64,000 bases of DNA, taken from positions 1 through 64,000 of the forward strand of contig NZ_CABVQK010000024.1 in NCBI RefSeq assembly GCF_902499335.1. Direction: 5' to 3'. The notes below the pieces were generated by a model, which searched no databases, had not been told where the DNA came from, and saw only the letters and a program-made list of their open reading frames with translations. The translations under genes were made by a program, and so were the position numbers. Shown in pieces: positions 53,367-63,271 of this stretch. Each line of letters starts with the position of its first letter. The first letter of the stretch is position 1. The DNA comes from Burkholderia lata. Lineage in GTDB: Bacteria > Pseudomonadota > Gammaproteobacteria > Burkholderiales > Burkholderiaceae.

Positions 53367-54671
53367 ATGGACTATCTCGATCTCGGCCCGTACTCCAGCG
53401 CATCGGGCACCGTGCGCCTGCCCGGCTCCAAGAGCATTTCGAACCGCGTGCTGCTGCTCGCGGCGCTTGCCGAAGGCGAAACGACGATCACGAACCTGCT
53501 CGACTCCGACGACACGCGCGTGATGCTCGACGCACTCGGCAAGCTCGGCGTGAAGCTCGCGCGCGACGGCGACACCTGCGTCGTCGCGGGCACGCGCGGC
53601 GCCTTCACCGCGAAGACGGCCGACCTGTTCCTCGGCAATGCGGGCACGGCCGTGCGGCCGCTGACCGCCGCGCTCGCGGTGAACGGCGGCGACTATCGCG
53701 TGCACGGCGTGCCGCGCATGCACGAGCGGCCGATCGGCGACCTCGTCGACGGCCTGCGTCAGATCGGCGCGCAGATCGACTACGAATTGAACGAGGGCTA
53801 CCCGCCGCTGCGGATCAAGCCCGCGAATATTTCCGTCGACGCGCCGATCCGCGTGCGCGGCGACGTGTCGAGCCAGTTCCTCACGGCGCTGCTGATGACG
53901 CTGCCGCTCGTGAAGGCGAAGGACGGCAAGATCGTCGTCGAGGTCGACGGCGAGCTGATCTCGAAGCCGTACATCGACATCACGATCCGGCTGATGGAGC
54001 GCTTCGGCGTAACCGTCGAGCGCGACGGCTGGCAGCGTTTCGTCGTGCCGGCCGGCGTCCGCTACCGCTCGCCGGGGCGGATCATGGTCGAGGGCGATGC
54101 GTCGTCCGCATCGTACTTCCTCGCGGCCGGCGCACTTGGCGGCGGGCCGCTGCGCGTCGAAGGCGTGGGGCGCGCGAGCATCCAGGGTGACGTCGGCTTC
54201 GCGAACGCGCTGATGCAGATGGGCGCGAACGTGACGATGGGCGACGACTGGATCGACGTGCGCGGCATCGGCCACGACCACGGCAAGCTCGAGCCGATCG
54301 ACATGGATTTCAACCTGATTCCCGATGCGGCGATGACCATCGCGGTTGCGGCGCTGTTCGCGAACGGCACGAGCACGCTGCGCAACATCGCGAGCTGGCG
54401 CGTGAAGGAAACCGACCGCATCGCCGCGATGGCGACCGAGCTGCGCAAGGTCGGCGCGATCGTCGAGGAAGGCCCGGACTACCTCGTCGTCACGCCGCCG
54501 GAAAAGCTCACGCCGAACGCGGCGATCGACACGTACGACGATCACCGGATGGCGATGTGCTTCTCGCTCGTCAGCCTGGGCGGCGTGCCCGTGCGGATCA
54601 ACGATCCGAAGTGCGTCGGCAAGACGTTCCCCGACTATTTCGACCGCTTCGCCGCGCTCGCCAAAGCCTGA
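53367..54671 (+). CDS. aroA: 3-Phosphoshikimate 1-carboxyvinyltransferase (EPSP synthase)
   Basis: Sixth step of the shikimate pathway and glyphosate target. 434 aa. Class I motifs: LPGSKSISNRVLLLAALAEG (PEP/shikimate lysine and arginine), LFLGNAGTAVRPLTAAL, PRMHERPIGDLV, and RVKETDRIAAMATELRKVG. Starts 13 bp behind tyrA with AGGA upstream. Confidence 0.97.
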   Translation: MDYLDLGPYSSASGTVRLPGSKSISNRVLLLAALAEGETTITNLLDSDDTRVMLDALGKLGVKLARDGDTCVVAGTRGAFTAKTADLFLGNAGTAVRPLTAALAVNGGDYRVHGVPRMHERPIGDLVDGLRQIGAQIDYELNEGYPPLRIKPANISVDAPIRVRGDVSSQFLTALLMTLPLVKAKDGKIVVEVDGELISKPYIDITIRLMERFGVTVERDGWQRFVVPAGVRYRSPGRIMVEGDASSASYFLAAGALGGGPLRVEGVGRASIQGDVGFANALMQMGANVTMGDDWIDVRGIGHDHGKLEPIDMDFNLIPDAAMTIAVAALFANGTSTLRNIASWRVKETDRIAAMATELRKVGAIVEEGPDYLVVTPPEKLTPNAAIDTYDDHRMAMCFSLVSLGGVPVRINDPKCVGKTFPDYFDRFAALAKA

Positions 54672-54684
54672 CCCCACTGTTCTG

Positions 54685-55371
54685 ATGAAATCGACCCGAC
54701 CCTTTCACCCGACTCCCGTCATCACGATCGACGGCCCGACTGCTTCCGGCAAGGGCACCGTCGCCGCACTCGTCGCCGCGCATCTTGGCTTCCACCTGCT
54801 CGACAGCGGCGCGCTGTACCGGCTCGCCGCGCTCGCGAGCGTGCGCTACGGCATCGAGGCGGAGGACATCGACGCGCTGGTGAAGCTGATCGACGATCTC
54901 CACATCACGTTCCGCGAAGGCTGCGCGCAGCTCGACGGCGTCGATGTGTCGAACGATATCCGCGCCGAAGCGGTCGGCAACCGCGCGTCGGCGATCGCCG
55001 TGCACGGGCCCGTGCGCACCGCGCTCGTCGCGCGCCAGCGGGCGTTCCGCAAGACGCCGGGCCTCGTTGCGGACGGGCGCGACATGGGCACCGTGATCTT
55101 CCCGGACGCCGTGCTGAAGGTGTTCCTGACGGCCAGCGCGGAGGCACGCGCGACCAGACGGCATAAGCAATTGATGCAAAAAGGTTTTTCTGCTAATATA
55201 GATGACTTGCTCCGGGATCTTCGTGAACGTGACGCGCGCGACAGCAATCGCGCGGCCGCGCCGCTTAAGCCCGCAGCAGATGCCAAGCTGCTCGATACGT
55301 CGGCACTGTCGGTCGATGAAGCCGTCGATCAGGTGCTGCAGTGGTACCGGGCGCTCGGCCAGCCCGCCTGA
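54685..55371 (+). CDS. cmk: Cytidylate kinase
   Basis: Phosphorylates CMP/dCMP. 228 aa. P-loop GPTASGKGTVAALVA, then LDSGALYRLAALASVRYGI and VADGRDMGTVIFPDAVLKVF, the CMP-kinase signatures. The lid region DDLLRDLRERDARDSNRAAA is intact. Starts 13 bp after aroA. A short AT-rich patch occurs around 55185-55205 within the gene, upstream of rpsA. Confidence 0.96.
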   Translation: MKSTRPFHPTPVITIDGPTASGKGTVAALVAAHLGFHLLDSGALYRLAALASVRYGIEAEDIDALVKLIDDLHITFREGCAQLDGVDVSNDIRAEAVGNRASAIAVHGPVRTALVARQRAFRKTPGLVADGRDMGTVIFPDAVLKVFLTASAEARATRRHKQLMQKGFSANIDDLLRDLRERDARDSNRAAAPLKPAADAKLLDTSALSVDEAVDQVLQWYRALGQPA

Positions 55372-55512
55372 GAAGGCGGGTAGCGGTAGGTGCTCCGCGT
55401 GTAAGTGCGGAGCGTGTTTCGAACCCTTAACCCAGTGTGGACCTCGATCTGGCCCTTTCAGCCTGCCATTCCGGCCGGCGTGGCACAGCGATCCATGCAC
55501 AATCAGATTTTT

Positions 55513-57225
55513 ATGTCCGACCTGCAAACCTCCAACCCGAATACTGAATCTTTCGCGGCTCTGTTCGAAGAGTCGCTGACCCGCCAAGACATGCGCGCCG
55601 GCGAAGTGATTTCCGCCGAAGTCGTGCGCGTCGACCACAACTTCGTGGTCGTCAATGCAGGCCTGAAGTCCGAGGCTTACATTCCGATCGAGGAATTCCT
55701 GAACGATCAGGGCGAGGTTGAGGTGCAGTCGGGCGATTTCGTGTCCGTCGCGATCGACGCACTCGAAAACGGCTACGGCGACACGATCCTGTCGCGCGAC
55801 AAGGCGAAGCGCCTTGCATCGTGGCTGTCGCTGGAAAAGGCTCTCGACAACAACGAACTCGTCACCGGCACGATCACCGGCAAGGTGAAGGGCGGCATGA
55901 CCGTGATGGTCAACGGCATCCGCGCGTTCCTGCCGGGTTCGCTGGTCGACACGCGTCCGGTCAAGGACACGACCCCGTACGAAGGCAAGACGCTCGAGTT
56001 CCGCGTGATCAAGCTCGATCGCAAGCGTAACAACGTCGTGCTGTCGCGTCGTGCAGTGATCGAAGCAACCCAAGGCGAAGAGCGCGCGAAGCTGCTCGAA
56101 ACCCTGAAGGAAGGCGCGATCGTCAACGGCGTGGTCAAGAACATCACCGACTACGGCGCGTTCGTCGACCTCGGCGGCATCGACGGCCTGCTGCACATCA
56201 CCGACATCGCATGGCGTCGTGTGCGTCACCCGAGCGAAGTCCTGTCGGTTGGCCAGGAAGTCACCGCGAAGATCCTCAAGTTCGACCAAGAGAAGAACCG
56301 CGTCTCGCTGGGCATCAAGCAACTGGGCGACGATCCGTGGGAAGGCATCTCGCGCCGTTACCCGTCGGGCACGCGCCTGTTCGGCAAGGTCACGAACATC
56401 ACCGACTACGGCGCATTCGTCGAAGTGGAATCGGGCATCGAAGGCCTTGTCCACGTATCGGAAATGGACTGGACCAACAAGAACGTTGCTCCGTCGAAGG
56501 TTGTCCAGCTGGGCGACGAAGTCGAAGTCATGGTCCTCGAGATCGACGAAGACCGTCGTCGTATCAGCCTCGGCATGAAGCAGTGCAAGCCGAATCCGTG
56601 GGATGACTTCAGCCGCAACTTCAAGAAGGGCGACAAGATCACGGGCGCAATCAAGTCGATCACCGACTTCGGCGTGTTCATCGGTCTGCCGGGCGGCATC
56701 GACGGCCTGGTCCACCTGTCGGACCTGTCGTGGAGCGAAACCGGCGAAGAAGCCGTTCGCAAGTACAAGAAGGGCGACGAAGTCGAAGCAATCGTGCTCG
56801 GTATCGACGTCGAGAAGGAGCGTATTTCGCTCGGCATCAAGCAGCTCGAAGGCGACCCGTTCAGCAACTACGTTGCAATGAACGACAAGGGCTCGATCGT
56901 CGACGGCGTCGTGAAGTCGGTCGATGCGAAGGGTGCGGTCGTCACGCTGACGGGCGACATCGAAGGCTACCTGCGCGCATCGGAAATCGCACAGGATCGC
57001 GTCGAAGATGCACGCAACGTGCTGAAGGAAGGCGACAAGGTCAACGCGATGGTGATCAACATCGATCGCAAGTCGCGCGGCATCAACCTGTCGATCAAGG
57101 CGAAGGATTCGGCTGAACAACAGGAAGCGATCCGCGGCCTGCAGTCGGACACCAGCGCTGCTGCGACCGGTACGACCAACCTCGGCGCGCTGCTGAAGGC
57201 GAAGCTCGACGGCCAGAACCAGTAA
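55513..57225 (+). CDS. rpsA: 30S ribosomal protein S1
   Basis: Binds mRNA at the 30S platform and unfolds leaders. 570 aa with six S1 repeats (for example VKNITDYGAFVDLGGIDGLL, VTNITDYGAFVEVESGIEGL, IKSITDFGVFIGLPGGIDGL). The start MSDLQTSNPNTESFAALFEE at 55513 is the family start; an ATG seven... codons upstream (MHNQIF) is less likely. The 141-bp cmk-rpsA gap may hold its own promoter and the autoregulatory leader known for rpsA. Confidence 0.97.
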   Translation: MSDLQTSNPNTESFAALFEESLTRQDMRAGEVISAEVVRVDHNFVVVNAGLKSEAYIPIEEFLNDQGEVEVQSGDFVSVAIDALENGYGDTILSRDKAKRLASWLSLEKALDNNELVTGTITGKVKGGMTVMVNGIRAFLPGSLVDTRPVKDTTPYEGKTLEFRVIKLDRKRNNVVLSRRAVIEATQGEERAKLLETLKEGAIVNGVVKNITDYGAFVDLGGIDGLLHITDIAWRRVRHPSEVLSVGQEVTAKILKFDQEKNRVSLGIKQLGDDPWEGISRRYPSGTRLFGKVTNITDYGAFVEVESGIEGLVHVSEMDWTNKNVAPSKVVQLGDEVEVMVLEIDEDRRRISLGMKQCKPNPWDDFSRNFKKGDKITGAIKSITDFGVFIGLPGGIDGLVHLSDLSWSETGEEAVRKYKKGDEVEAIVLGIDVEKERISLGIKQLEGDPFSNYVAMNDKGSIVDGVVKSVDAKGAVVTLTGDIEGYLRASEIAQDRVEDARNVLKEGDKVNAMVINIDRKSRGINLSIKAKDSAEQQEAIRGLQSDTSAAATGTTNLGALLKAKLDGQNQ

Positions 57226-57247
57226 GCCTTACGAGGTCTGCTGAAGT

Positions 57248-57571
57248 ATGACCAAATCCGAGTTGGTCGCGCAGCTGGCATCGCGATTTCCGCAACTTGT
57301 CCTCAAGGATGCGGATTTCGCGGTGAAAACGATGCTCGATGCGATGTCTGACGCCCTGGCGAAAGGGCATCGCATTGAAATTCGGGGTTTCGGCAGCTTT
57401 GGCCTCAACCGTCGCCCGGCGCGCGTCGGACGCAACCCGAAGTCGGGGGAGAAAGTGCAGGTGCCCGAGAAGTTCGTGCCGCACTTCAAGCCCGGCAAGG
57501 AATTGCGTGAACGCGTCGACGGCCGCGCGGGTGAACCGCTGAAGGCTGACGATCCGGACGACGAGCGTTGA
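57248..57571 (+). CDS. ihfB: Integration host factor subunit beta
   Basis: DNA-bending subunit of IHF. 107 aa. MTKSELVAQLASRFPQLVLK, the DNA-contacting arm RPARVGRNPKSGEKVQVPEK and the VPHFKPGKELRERV end are all present. It follows rpsA by 22 bp in the usual rpsA-ihfB order and ends in a terminator. Confidence 0.97.
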   Translation: MTKSELVAQLASRFPQLVLKDADFAVKTMLDAMSDALAKGHRIEIRGFGSFGLNRRPARVGRNPKSGEKVQVPEKFVPHFKPGKELRERVDGRAGEPLKADDPDDER

Positions 57572-57612
57572 GCGTCATCCGGTTTGCCCGGAACCCATCC
57601 GGCGAAGGCTGA

Positions 57613-57648
57613 AAAGAAAAGCGCCCCTTGCGGGCGCTTTTTTCATTT
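57613..57648 (+). terminator. Intrinsic terminator after ihfB
   Basis: AAGCGCCC and GGGCGCTT form an 8-bp stem around a short loop, followed by TTTTC. Confidence 0.9.
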
Positions 57649-57781
57649 CCGACGATCGCCGCGCAACGGGCACGCGCAGGATCTGCGCAGCCGCGGAAAC
57701 GCATCCTTTACAATACGGGTCGATTCGGCGCGACGAAGGGGAGTCGCGCGCCGCGGCAAACCTCAACAAAGAGAGGGCTTC

Positions 57782-58075
57782 ATGAAGTTTATCGTCTGGC
57801 TGATCCGGGTATTGGTGTTCGTGCTGCTGCTGGTGCTTGCGCTGGCCAATACGCAAACCGCGACGCTGAATTTCGTTGCCGGCTATTCCTGGCAAGCGCC
57901 GCTGATCCTGATCGGCCTGGCGTTCTTCGCCGTGGGGCTGCTGGCAGGCTTGCTGTCCGCGCTGCCTTCGATCTTCCGCCTGCGTCTCGAGAACGGGCGC
58001 CTGAAGCGCGACCTGCGCGCGGCGCGCGAAACGCCGGCCGTCATCGACCAACCGCCGATGCCGCCCGTCATTTAA
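57782..58075 (+). CDS. lapA: Lipopolysaccharide assembly protein A domain protein (DUF1049)
   Basis: A 97-aa inner-membrane protein with two transmembrane helices (IVWLIRVLVFVLLLVLALAN, APLILIGLAFFAVGLLAGLL) and a basic cytoplasmic tail (RLKRDLRAAR). LapA partners LapB in controlling LpxC and LPS amount. AAAGAGAGG precedes the ATG. A TACAAT -10-like box lies near 57706. It is 54 bp ahead of lapB, the conserved pair. Confidence 0.88.
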   Translation: MKFIVWLIRVLVFVLLLVLALANTQTATLNFVAGYSWQAPLILIGLAFFAVGLLAGLLSALPSIFRLRLENGRLKRDLRAARETPAVIDQPPMPPVI

Positions 58076-58128
58076 CACGGACGCCGCGCGATCATCGCGC
58101 GGTTTTCGTCTCTGCTTCGATATTTCGC

Positions 58129-59301
58129 ATGGATCTGGATTTCTGGTGGTTGCTCGCGATTCCGGTCGCGTTCGCGCTTGGTTGGGCGGCGTCACGCTAT
58201 GACCTGAAGAATCTCCTGTCGGAGAGTGCCAACCTGCCGCGATCGTATTTTCGCGGCCTGAATTTTCTGTTGAACGAACAACCCGACAAGGCGATCGATG
58301 CATTCATCGAGGTCGCCAAGCTCGATCCCGAGACGGTCGAGCTGCACTTTGCGCTCGGCAACCTGTTTCGCCGCCGCGGCGAGACCGACCGCGCGATCCG
58401 CGTGCACCAGAACCTGCTGAGCCGCACGGACCTGCCGGTCAACGAGCGCGATCACGCGCTCTACGAGCTTGGCCAGGATTTCCTGAAAGCCGGCCTGCTC
58501 GATCGTGCCGAGGAAGCGTTTCACAAGCTCGCCGATGGCGATTACGCGCTCGGCGCGCAGCGGGCGCTGCTGACGATCTACGAGATCGAGAAGGACTGGA
58601 ACAAGTCGATCGATACGGCGAAGCGCATCGAGTCGATGAGCGACAAACCGCTCGGCGTCGAAATTGCCCAGTTCCACTGCGAACTCGCGCAGGACGCGCT
58701 GCAGCGCAAGAACGCGGCAGCGGCAGCCGAACAGCTGCGCCTGGCGCTGACCGTGAACCCGCAGAACGTTCGCGCGACGGTCCTGTCCGGCGATGCGGCG
58801 GAAGCGGAGGGCAACCACGCAGCCGCGATCGAGCACTGGAAGCGCGTCGAAGCACAGAATCCGGCGTATCTGCCGCTCGTCGCCGACAAGCTGATGAAGG
58901 CGTACGTCGCGCTGGGCAAGAACGCCGAAGGCGCCGAGCTGCTGATGGGGTACATCGACCGCTATCCGTCGAACGACCTGCTCGACATCGCGTACCAGCA
59001 CATCGCGGGGTTGCGTGGTCAGGACGCGGCGCACACGCTCGCGCGCGCGCAGATGGAGAAGTCGCCGAACCTGTCGGGGATGCTGCATCTTCTCGATGCG
59101 CAAATCGCCGCGGCCGACGAACCGCGCCGTAAGGAACTTGAAATGATGCGTGTGCTGATCAAGCAGCGCACGAAGAATCTGCCACGGTATACGTGCCAGA
59201 ATTGCGGTTTCCGGGCACGGCTTTTCTATTGGCAGTGCCCCGGATGCAGCGGCTGGGAAACCTATGCGCCGCGCCGCGTCGAACCTGCGATGCCGGGCTG
59301 A
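58129..59301 (+). CDS. lapB: LPS assembly protein LapB (YciM), TPR protein
   Basis: A 390-aa inner-membrane-anchored regulator that presents LpxC to FtsH and coordinates LPS synthesis. One N-terminal transmembrane helix (WWLLAIPVAFALGWAASRY), TPR repeats from ~40 to 345 (for example VELHFALGNLFRRRGETDRA), and a C-terminal rubredoxin-type metal knuckle with four cysteines: YTCQNCGFRARLFYWQCPGC. The order lapA-lapB matches E. coli. Confidence 0.95.
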   Translation: MDLDFWWLLAIPVAFALGWAASRYDLKNLLSESANLPRSYFRGLNFLLNEQPDKAIDAFIEVAKLDPETVELHFALGNLFRRRGETDRAIRVHQNLLSRTDLPVNERDHALYELGQDFLKAGLLDRAEEAFHKLADGDYALGAQRALLTIYEIEKDWNKSIDTAKRIESMSDKPLGVEIAQFHCELAQDALQRKNAAAAAEQLRLALTVNPQNVRATVLSGDAAEAEGNHAAAIEHWKRVEAQNPAYLPLVADKLMKAYVALGKNAEGAELLMGYIDRYPSNDLLDIAYQHIAGLRGQDAAHTLARAQMEKSPNLSGMLHLLDAQIAAADEPRRKELEMMRVLIKQRTKNLPRYTCQNCGFRARLFYWQCPGCSGWETYAPRRVEPAMPG

Positions 59302-59391
59302 TCCCGGCACGCGGAGCCAACGCGCTGCGGTTGCCGCCGGGTTCGTCCCGGCGGCCAAGTTAGTCAATTACCGGGAAGTACCGGAACATCT

Positions 59392-60792
59392 ATGAAAATC
59401 ACCATCATCGGCACCGGCTATGTCGGTCTCGTCACGGGCGCCTGCCTCGCGGAGATCGGTCACGACGTCTTCTGTCTCGACGTCGATCAGCGCAAGATCG
59501 ACATCCTGAACAACGGCGGGATGCCGATTCACGAACCGGGGCTGCTGGACATCATCGCGCGCAACCGCGCGGCGGGGCGCCTGCGCTTCTCGACCGACAT
59601 CGAGGCGAGCGTCGCGCACGGCGAGATCCAGTTCATCGCCGTCGGCACGCCGCCCGACGAGGACGGCTCGGCCGACCTGCAGTACGTGCTCGAAGCCGCG
59701 CGCAACATCGGCCGCCACATGACGGGCTTCAAGGTGATCGTCGACAAGTCGACGGTGCCGGTCGGCACCGCGCAGCGTGTGCACGGCGTGGTCGACGAGG
59801 CGCTTGCCGCCCGCGGGCTGGCAGGCAGCGTCGCGCATCGCTTCTCGGTCGTGTCGAACCCCGAGTTCCTGAAGGAAGGCGCCGCGGTCGAAGACTTCAT
59901 GCGTCCGGACCGGATCATCATCGGCGTCGACGACGACGAGACGGGCACGATCGCGCGCGAGAAGATGAAGAAGCTGTACGCGCCGTTCAACCGCAACCAC
60001 GAGCGCACGATCTACATGGACGTGCGATCGGCCGAGTTTGCCAAATATGCGGCGAACGCGATGCTTGCAACGCGCATCTCGTTCATGAACGAGATGTCGA
60101 ATCTCGCCGACAAGGTCGGCGCGGACATCGAGGCCGTGCGCCGCGGGATCGGCTCCGATCCGCGCATCGGCTATCACTTCCTGTACGCCGGCGTCGGCTA
60201 CGGCGGCTCGTGCTTCCCGAAGGACGTCCAGGCGCTGATTCGCACGGCCGGCGAGAACGGCCAGCCGCTGCGCATCCTGGAAGCCGTGGAGGCGGCCAAC
60301 CATGCGCAGAAGGACGTGCTGATCGGCAAGATCGAGCAGCGCTTCGGTGCCGACCTGACCGGCCGCGAGTTCGCGGTCTGGGGCCTGGCGTTCAAGCCGA
60401 ACACCGACGACATGCGCGAGGCGCCGAGCCGCCGCCTGATCGCCGCGCTGCTCGAACGCGGCGCGACCGTGCGTGCGTACGATCCGGTCGCGGTCGACGA
60501 GGCACGGCGCGTGTTTGCGCTCGATTTCGACACGGATCCGGACACGCTGGCGCGACTGCATCTCGTCGAGACGCAGGACATCGCCGTGACGGGCGCGGAT
60601 GCGCTCGTGATCGTGACCGAGTGGAAGGAATTCCGGAGCCCCGATTTCACGCGCCTGAAGGCCGAACTGAAGGCACCGGTAATCTTCGACGGTCGCAACC
60701 TGTACGAGCCGGACGCGATGGCCGAACTGGGCATCGACTACTACGCGATCGGCCGGCCGTATGTCGATCCCCAGTCGTCTACCCGTGGCTGA
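59392..60792 (+). CDS. ugd: UDP-glucose 6-dehydrogenase
   Basis: Oxidises UDP-glucose to UDP-glucuronate, precursor of 4-amino-4-deoxyarabinose (lipid A modification and polymyxin resistance in Burkholderia) and of exopolysaccharide. 466 aa. N-terminal Rossmann motif IIGTGYVGLVTGACLAEIGH, the catalytic cysteine in GVGYGGSCFPKDVQALI, and the C-terminal UDP-binding domain (FAVWGLAFKPNTDDMREAPS). Its end overlaps earlier possible starts of hldA. Placement with heptose genes fits an LPS role. Confidence 0.96.
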   Translation: MKITIIGTGYVGLVTGACLAEIGHDVFCLDVDQRKIDILNNGGMPIHEPGLLDIIARNRAAGRLRFSTDIEASVAHGEIQFIAVGTPPDEDGSADLQYVLEAARNIGRHMTGFKVIVDKSTVPVGTAQRVHGVVDEALAARGLAGSVAHRFSVVSNPEFLKEGAAVEDFMRPDRIIIGVDDDETGTIAREKMKKLYAPFNRNHERTIYMDVRSAEFAKYAANAMLATRISFMNEMSNLADKVGADIEAVRRGIGSDPRIGYHFLYAGVGYGGSCFPKDVQALIRTAGENGQPLRILEAVEAANHAQKDVLIGKIEQRFGADLTGREFAVWGLAFKPNTDDMREAPSRRLIAALLERGATVRAYDPVAVDEARRVFALDFDTDPDTLARLHLVETQDIAVTGADALVIVTEWKEFRSPDFTRLKAELKAPVIFDGRNLYEPDAMAELGIDYYAIGRPYVDPQSSTRG

Positions 60793-60799
60793 CCACACG

Positions 60800-61750
60800 A
60801 TGAATACTCTCCGCGAAGTCGTTCCGGTGCCGCGCGAGCAGCTCGCGCGCTCGCGCGTGCTTGTCGTCGGCGACGTGATGCTCGACCGCTACTGGTTCGG
60901 CAACGTCGATCGCATTTCGCCTGAAGCGCCGGTGCCGGTCGTGCACGTGCAGCGCCAGGAAGAGCGCCTCGGCGGCGCAGCCAACGTCGCGCGCAACGCC
61001 GTGACGCTCGGCGGCCAGGCCGGGTTGCTGTGCGTCGTCGGTTGCGACGAACCCGGCGAGCGGATCGTCGAGCTGCTCGGCAGCAGCGGCGTGACGCCGC
61101 ATCTCGAGCGCGATCCGGCGTTGCCGACCACGATCAAGCTGCGCGTGCTCGCGCGCCAGCAGCAACTGCTGCGCGTCGATTTCGAGGCCACGCCGACGCA
61201 CGAGGTGCTGCTCGCGGGGCTCGCGCGCTTCGACGCGCTGCTGCCGCAGCACGACGTCGTGCTGATGTCGGATTACGCGAAAGGCGGCCTGACGCACGTC
61301 ACGACGATGATCGAGAAGGCGCGCGCGGCCGGCAAGTCCGTCCTCGTCGACCCGAAGGGCGACGACTGGGCGCGCTATCGCGGCGCGTCGCTGATCACCC
61401 CGAATCGCGCGGAATTGCGTGAAGTGGTCGGGCAGTGGAAATCGGAAGATGATCTGCGTGCGCGTGTCGCGAAGCTGCGCGCGGAACTCAACATCGACGC
61501 GCTGCTGCTCACGCGTTCGGAAGAAGGGATGACGCTCTTTTCCGCCGCTGGCGAACTGCACGCACCGGCGCTCGCGCGCGAGGTGTTCGACGTGTCGGGC
61601 GCGGGCGATACCGTGATCGCGACGGTCGCGACGATGCTCGGCGCAGGCGTGCCGCTCGTCGACGCCGTCGTGCTCGCGAATCGCGCGGCAGGCATCGTGG
61701 TCGGCAAGCTCGGCACGGCCACGGTGGACTACGACGAACTGTTTCACTGA
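60800..61750 (+). CDS. hldA: D-glycero-beta-D-manno-heptose-7-phosphate kinase
   Basis: Phosphorylates C1 of heptose-7-phosphate for ADP-heptose (LPS inner core). 316 aa, PfkB/ribokinase fold: VLVVGDVMLDRYWFGNVDRI, GGAANVARNAVTLGG, and the catalytic aspartate in DVSGAGDTVIATVATML. It is the single-domain type; the nucleotidyltransferase half found in E. coli HldE is separate in Burkholderia and not in this window. The start MNTLREVVPVPREQL at 60800 is the known Burkholderia start; an in-frame ATG lies inside the end of ugd. Confidence 0.96.
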   Translation: MNTLREVVPVPREQLARSRVLVVGDVMLDRYWFGNVDRISPEAPVPVVHVQRQEERLGGAANVARNAVTLGGQAGLLCVVGCDEPGERIVELLGSSGVTPHLERDPALPTTIKLRVLARQQQLLRVDFEATPTHEVLLAGLARFDALLPQHDVVLMSDYAKGGLTHVTTMIEKARAAGKSVLVDPKGDDWARYRGASLITPNRAELREVVGQWKSEDDLRARVAKLRAELNIDALLLTRSEEGMTLFSAAGELHAPALAREVFDVSGAGDTVIATVATMLGAGVPLVDAVVLANRAAGIVVGKLGTATVDYDELFH

Positions 61751-61813
61751 GCGCATGCGGCGGCGCGACGAGCGCGCCGCACGCATGGCTCGCACTTTTC
61801 AGGCAGGACGATC

Positions 61814-62806
61814 ATGACCCTCATCGTCACCGGCGCAGCCGGTTTTATCGGCGCGAACATCGTCAAGGCGCTCAACGAGCGCGGCGAGACGCGCATCATC
61901 GCGGTCGACAACCTGACGCGCGCGGACAAGTTCCGGAATCTCGTCGATTGCGAGATCGACGACTATCTGGACAAGACGGAATTCGTCGAACGCTTCGCAC
62001 GCGGCGATTTCGGCAAGGTCCGCGCGGTGTTCCACGAAGGCGCCTGTTCGGACACGATGGAAACCGACGGCCGCTACATGATGGACAACAACTTCCGCTA
62101 CAGCCGCGCGGTGCTCGACACCTGCCTCGCGCAGGGCACGCAGTTCCTGTACGCGTCGTCGGCGGCGATCTACGGCGGCTCGACGCGTTTCGTCGAGGAG
62201 CGTGACGTCGAGGCGCCGCTCAATGTCTACGGTTATTCGAAGTTCCTGTTCGACCAGGTGATCCGTCGCGTGCTGCCGACCGCGAAGAGCCAGATCGCCG
62301 GCTTCCGCTATTTCAACGTGTACGGCCCGCGCGAGACGCACAAGGGGCGCATGGCGTCGGTCGCGTTCCACAACTTCAACCAGTTCCGCGCGGAAGGCAA
62401 GGTGAAGCTGTTCGGTGAGTACAACGGCTATGCACCGGGCGAGCAGACGCGTGACTTCGTGTCGGTCGAGGACGTGACGAAGGTGAACCTGTTCTTCTTC
62501 GATCATCCGGAGAAGTCGGGCATCTTCAACCTCGGCACGGGCCGTGCGCAGCCGTTCAACGATATCGCGTCGACGGTCGTGAATACGCTGCGCGCGCTCG
62601 ACAACCTGCCGCCGCTGACGCTCGCGCAGCAGGTCGAGCAGGGGCTGATCGAATACGTGCCGTTCCCCGATGCATTGCGCGGCAAGTACCAGTGCTTCAC
62701 GCAGGCCGACCAGTCGAAGCTGCGCGCGGCCGGTTACGATGCGCCGTTCCTGACCGTGCAGGAAGGTGTCGACCGCTACGTGCGTTGGCTATCCGGCCAG
62801 GTTTAA
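61814..62806 (+). CDS. hldD: ADP-L-glycero-D-manno-heptose 6-epimerase
   Basis: Last step of ADP-heptose synthesis. 330 aa extended SDR: NADP motif TGAAGFIGANIVKALNERG (G7, G10, G13), catalytic YGYSK tyrosine/lysine pair (NVYGYSKFLFDQV), and FRYFNVYGPRETHKGRMAS typical of HldD. It follows hldA by 63 bp with AGGACG upstream; the two form the heptose pair. Confidence 0.97.
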   Translation: MTLIVTGAAGFIGANIVKALNERGETRIIAVDNLTRADKFRNLVDCEIDDYLDKTEFVERFARGDFGKVRAVFHEGACSDTMETDGRYMMDNNFRYSRAVLDTCLAQGTQFLYASSAAIYGGSTRFVEERDVEAPLNVYGYSKFLFDQVIRRVLPTAKSQIAGFRYFNVYGPRETHKGRMASVAFHNFNQFRAEGKVKLFGEYNGYAPGEQTRDFVSVEDVTKVNLFFFDHPEKSGIFNLGTGRAQPFNDIASTVVNTLRALDNLPPLTLAQQVEQGLIEYVPFPDALRGKYQCFTQADQSKLRAAGYDAPFLTVQEGVDRYVRWLSGQV

Positions 62807-62879
62807 GCGGAAGCGTTGCATCGATAGACTGGGTCTCACGGTCGGCAGCCGCCGGCCGTATTCATCGGAGATCCAGCAC

Positions 62880-63215
62880 ATGATCAGGAAATGGTTGGCC
62901 GCAGCGGCAATGCTCGGCACGATCGCGTCGGCCTGGGCGGCCGTCGACGTCAACACCGCGAACGAGGATGCGCTCGTCGGCATCAAGGGCATCGGCCCGG
63001 CACGGGCGAAGGCAATTCTCGACGAGCGCGGCGCACGCGGTCCGTTCAGGAATGCGGAAGATCTCGCATCACGCGTGAAAGGCATGGGCGGTCATACCGT
63101 CGAGCGGCTTCAGCAGGAAGGGCTGACGATAGGTGCGGCCGGCACGCTGCCGGCCGCGGGCAAGCCGACGGCAGCCAAGCCTGCCGCCGCACCTGCTCGC
63201 ACGGCACAGAAGTAG
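62880..63215 (+). CDS. ComEA-type helix-hairpin-helix DNA-binding protein
   Basis: A 111-aa exported protein: signal peptide (MIRKWLAAAAMLGTIASAWA), then the tandem helix-hairpin-helix of ComEA (VDVNTANEDALVGIKGIGPA, RAKAILDERGARGPFRNAED) and an Ala/Pro tail. ComEA binds DNA in the periplasm during natural transformation; short proteins of this type in Burkholderia may have that or another DNA role. It lies 73 bp behind hldD and ends in a strong terminator. Confidence 0.85.
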   Translation: MIRKWLAAAAMLGTIASAWAAVDVNTANEDALVGIKGIGPARAKAILDERGARGPFRNAEDLASRVKGMGGHTVERLQQEGLTIGAAGTLPAAGKPTAAKPAAAPARTAQK

Positions 63216-63271
63216 CGCGCCGCGCGCGGCCGACAACGAGCTCCTTCAGTCGCCGTCGTTGCGACGGCTTC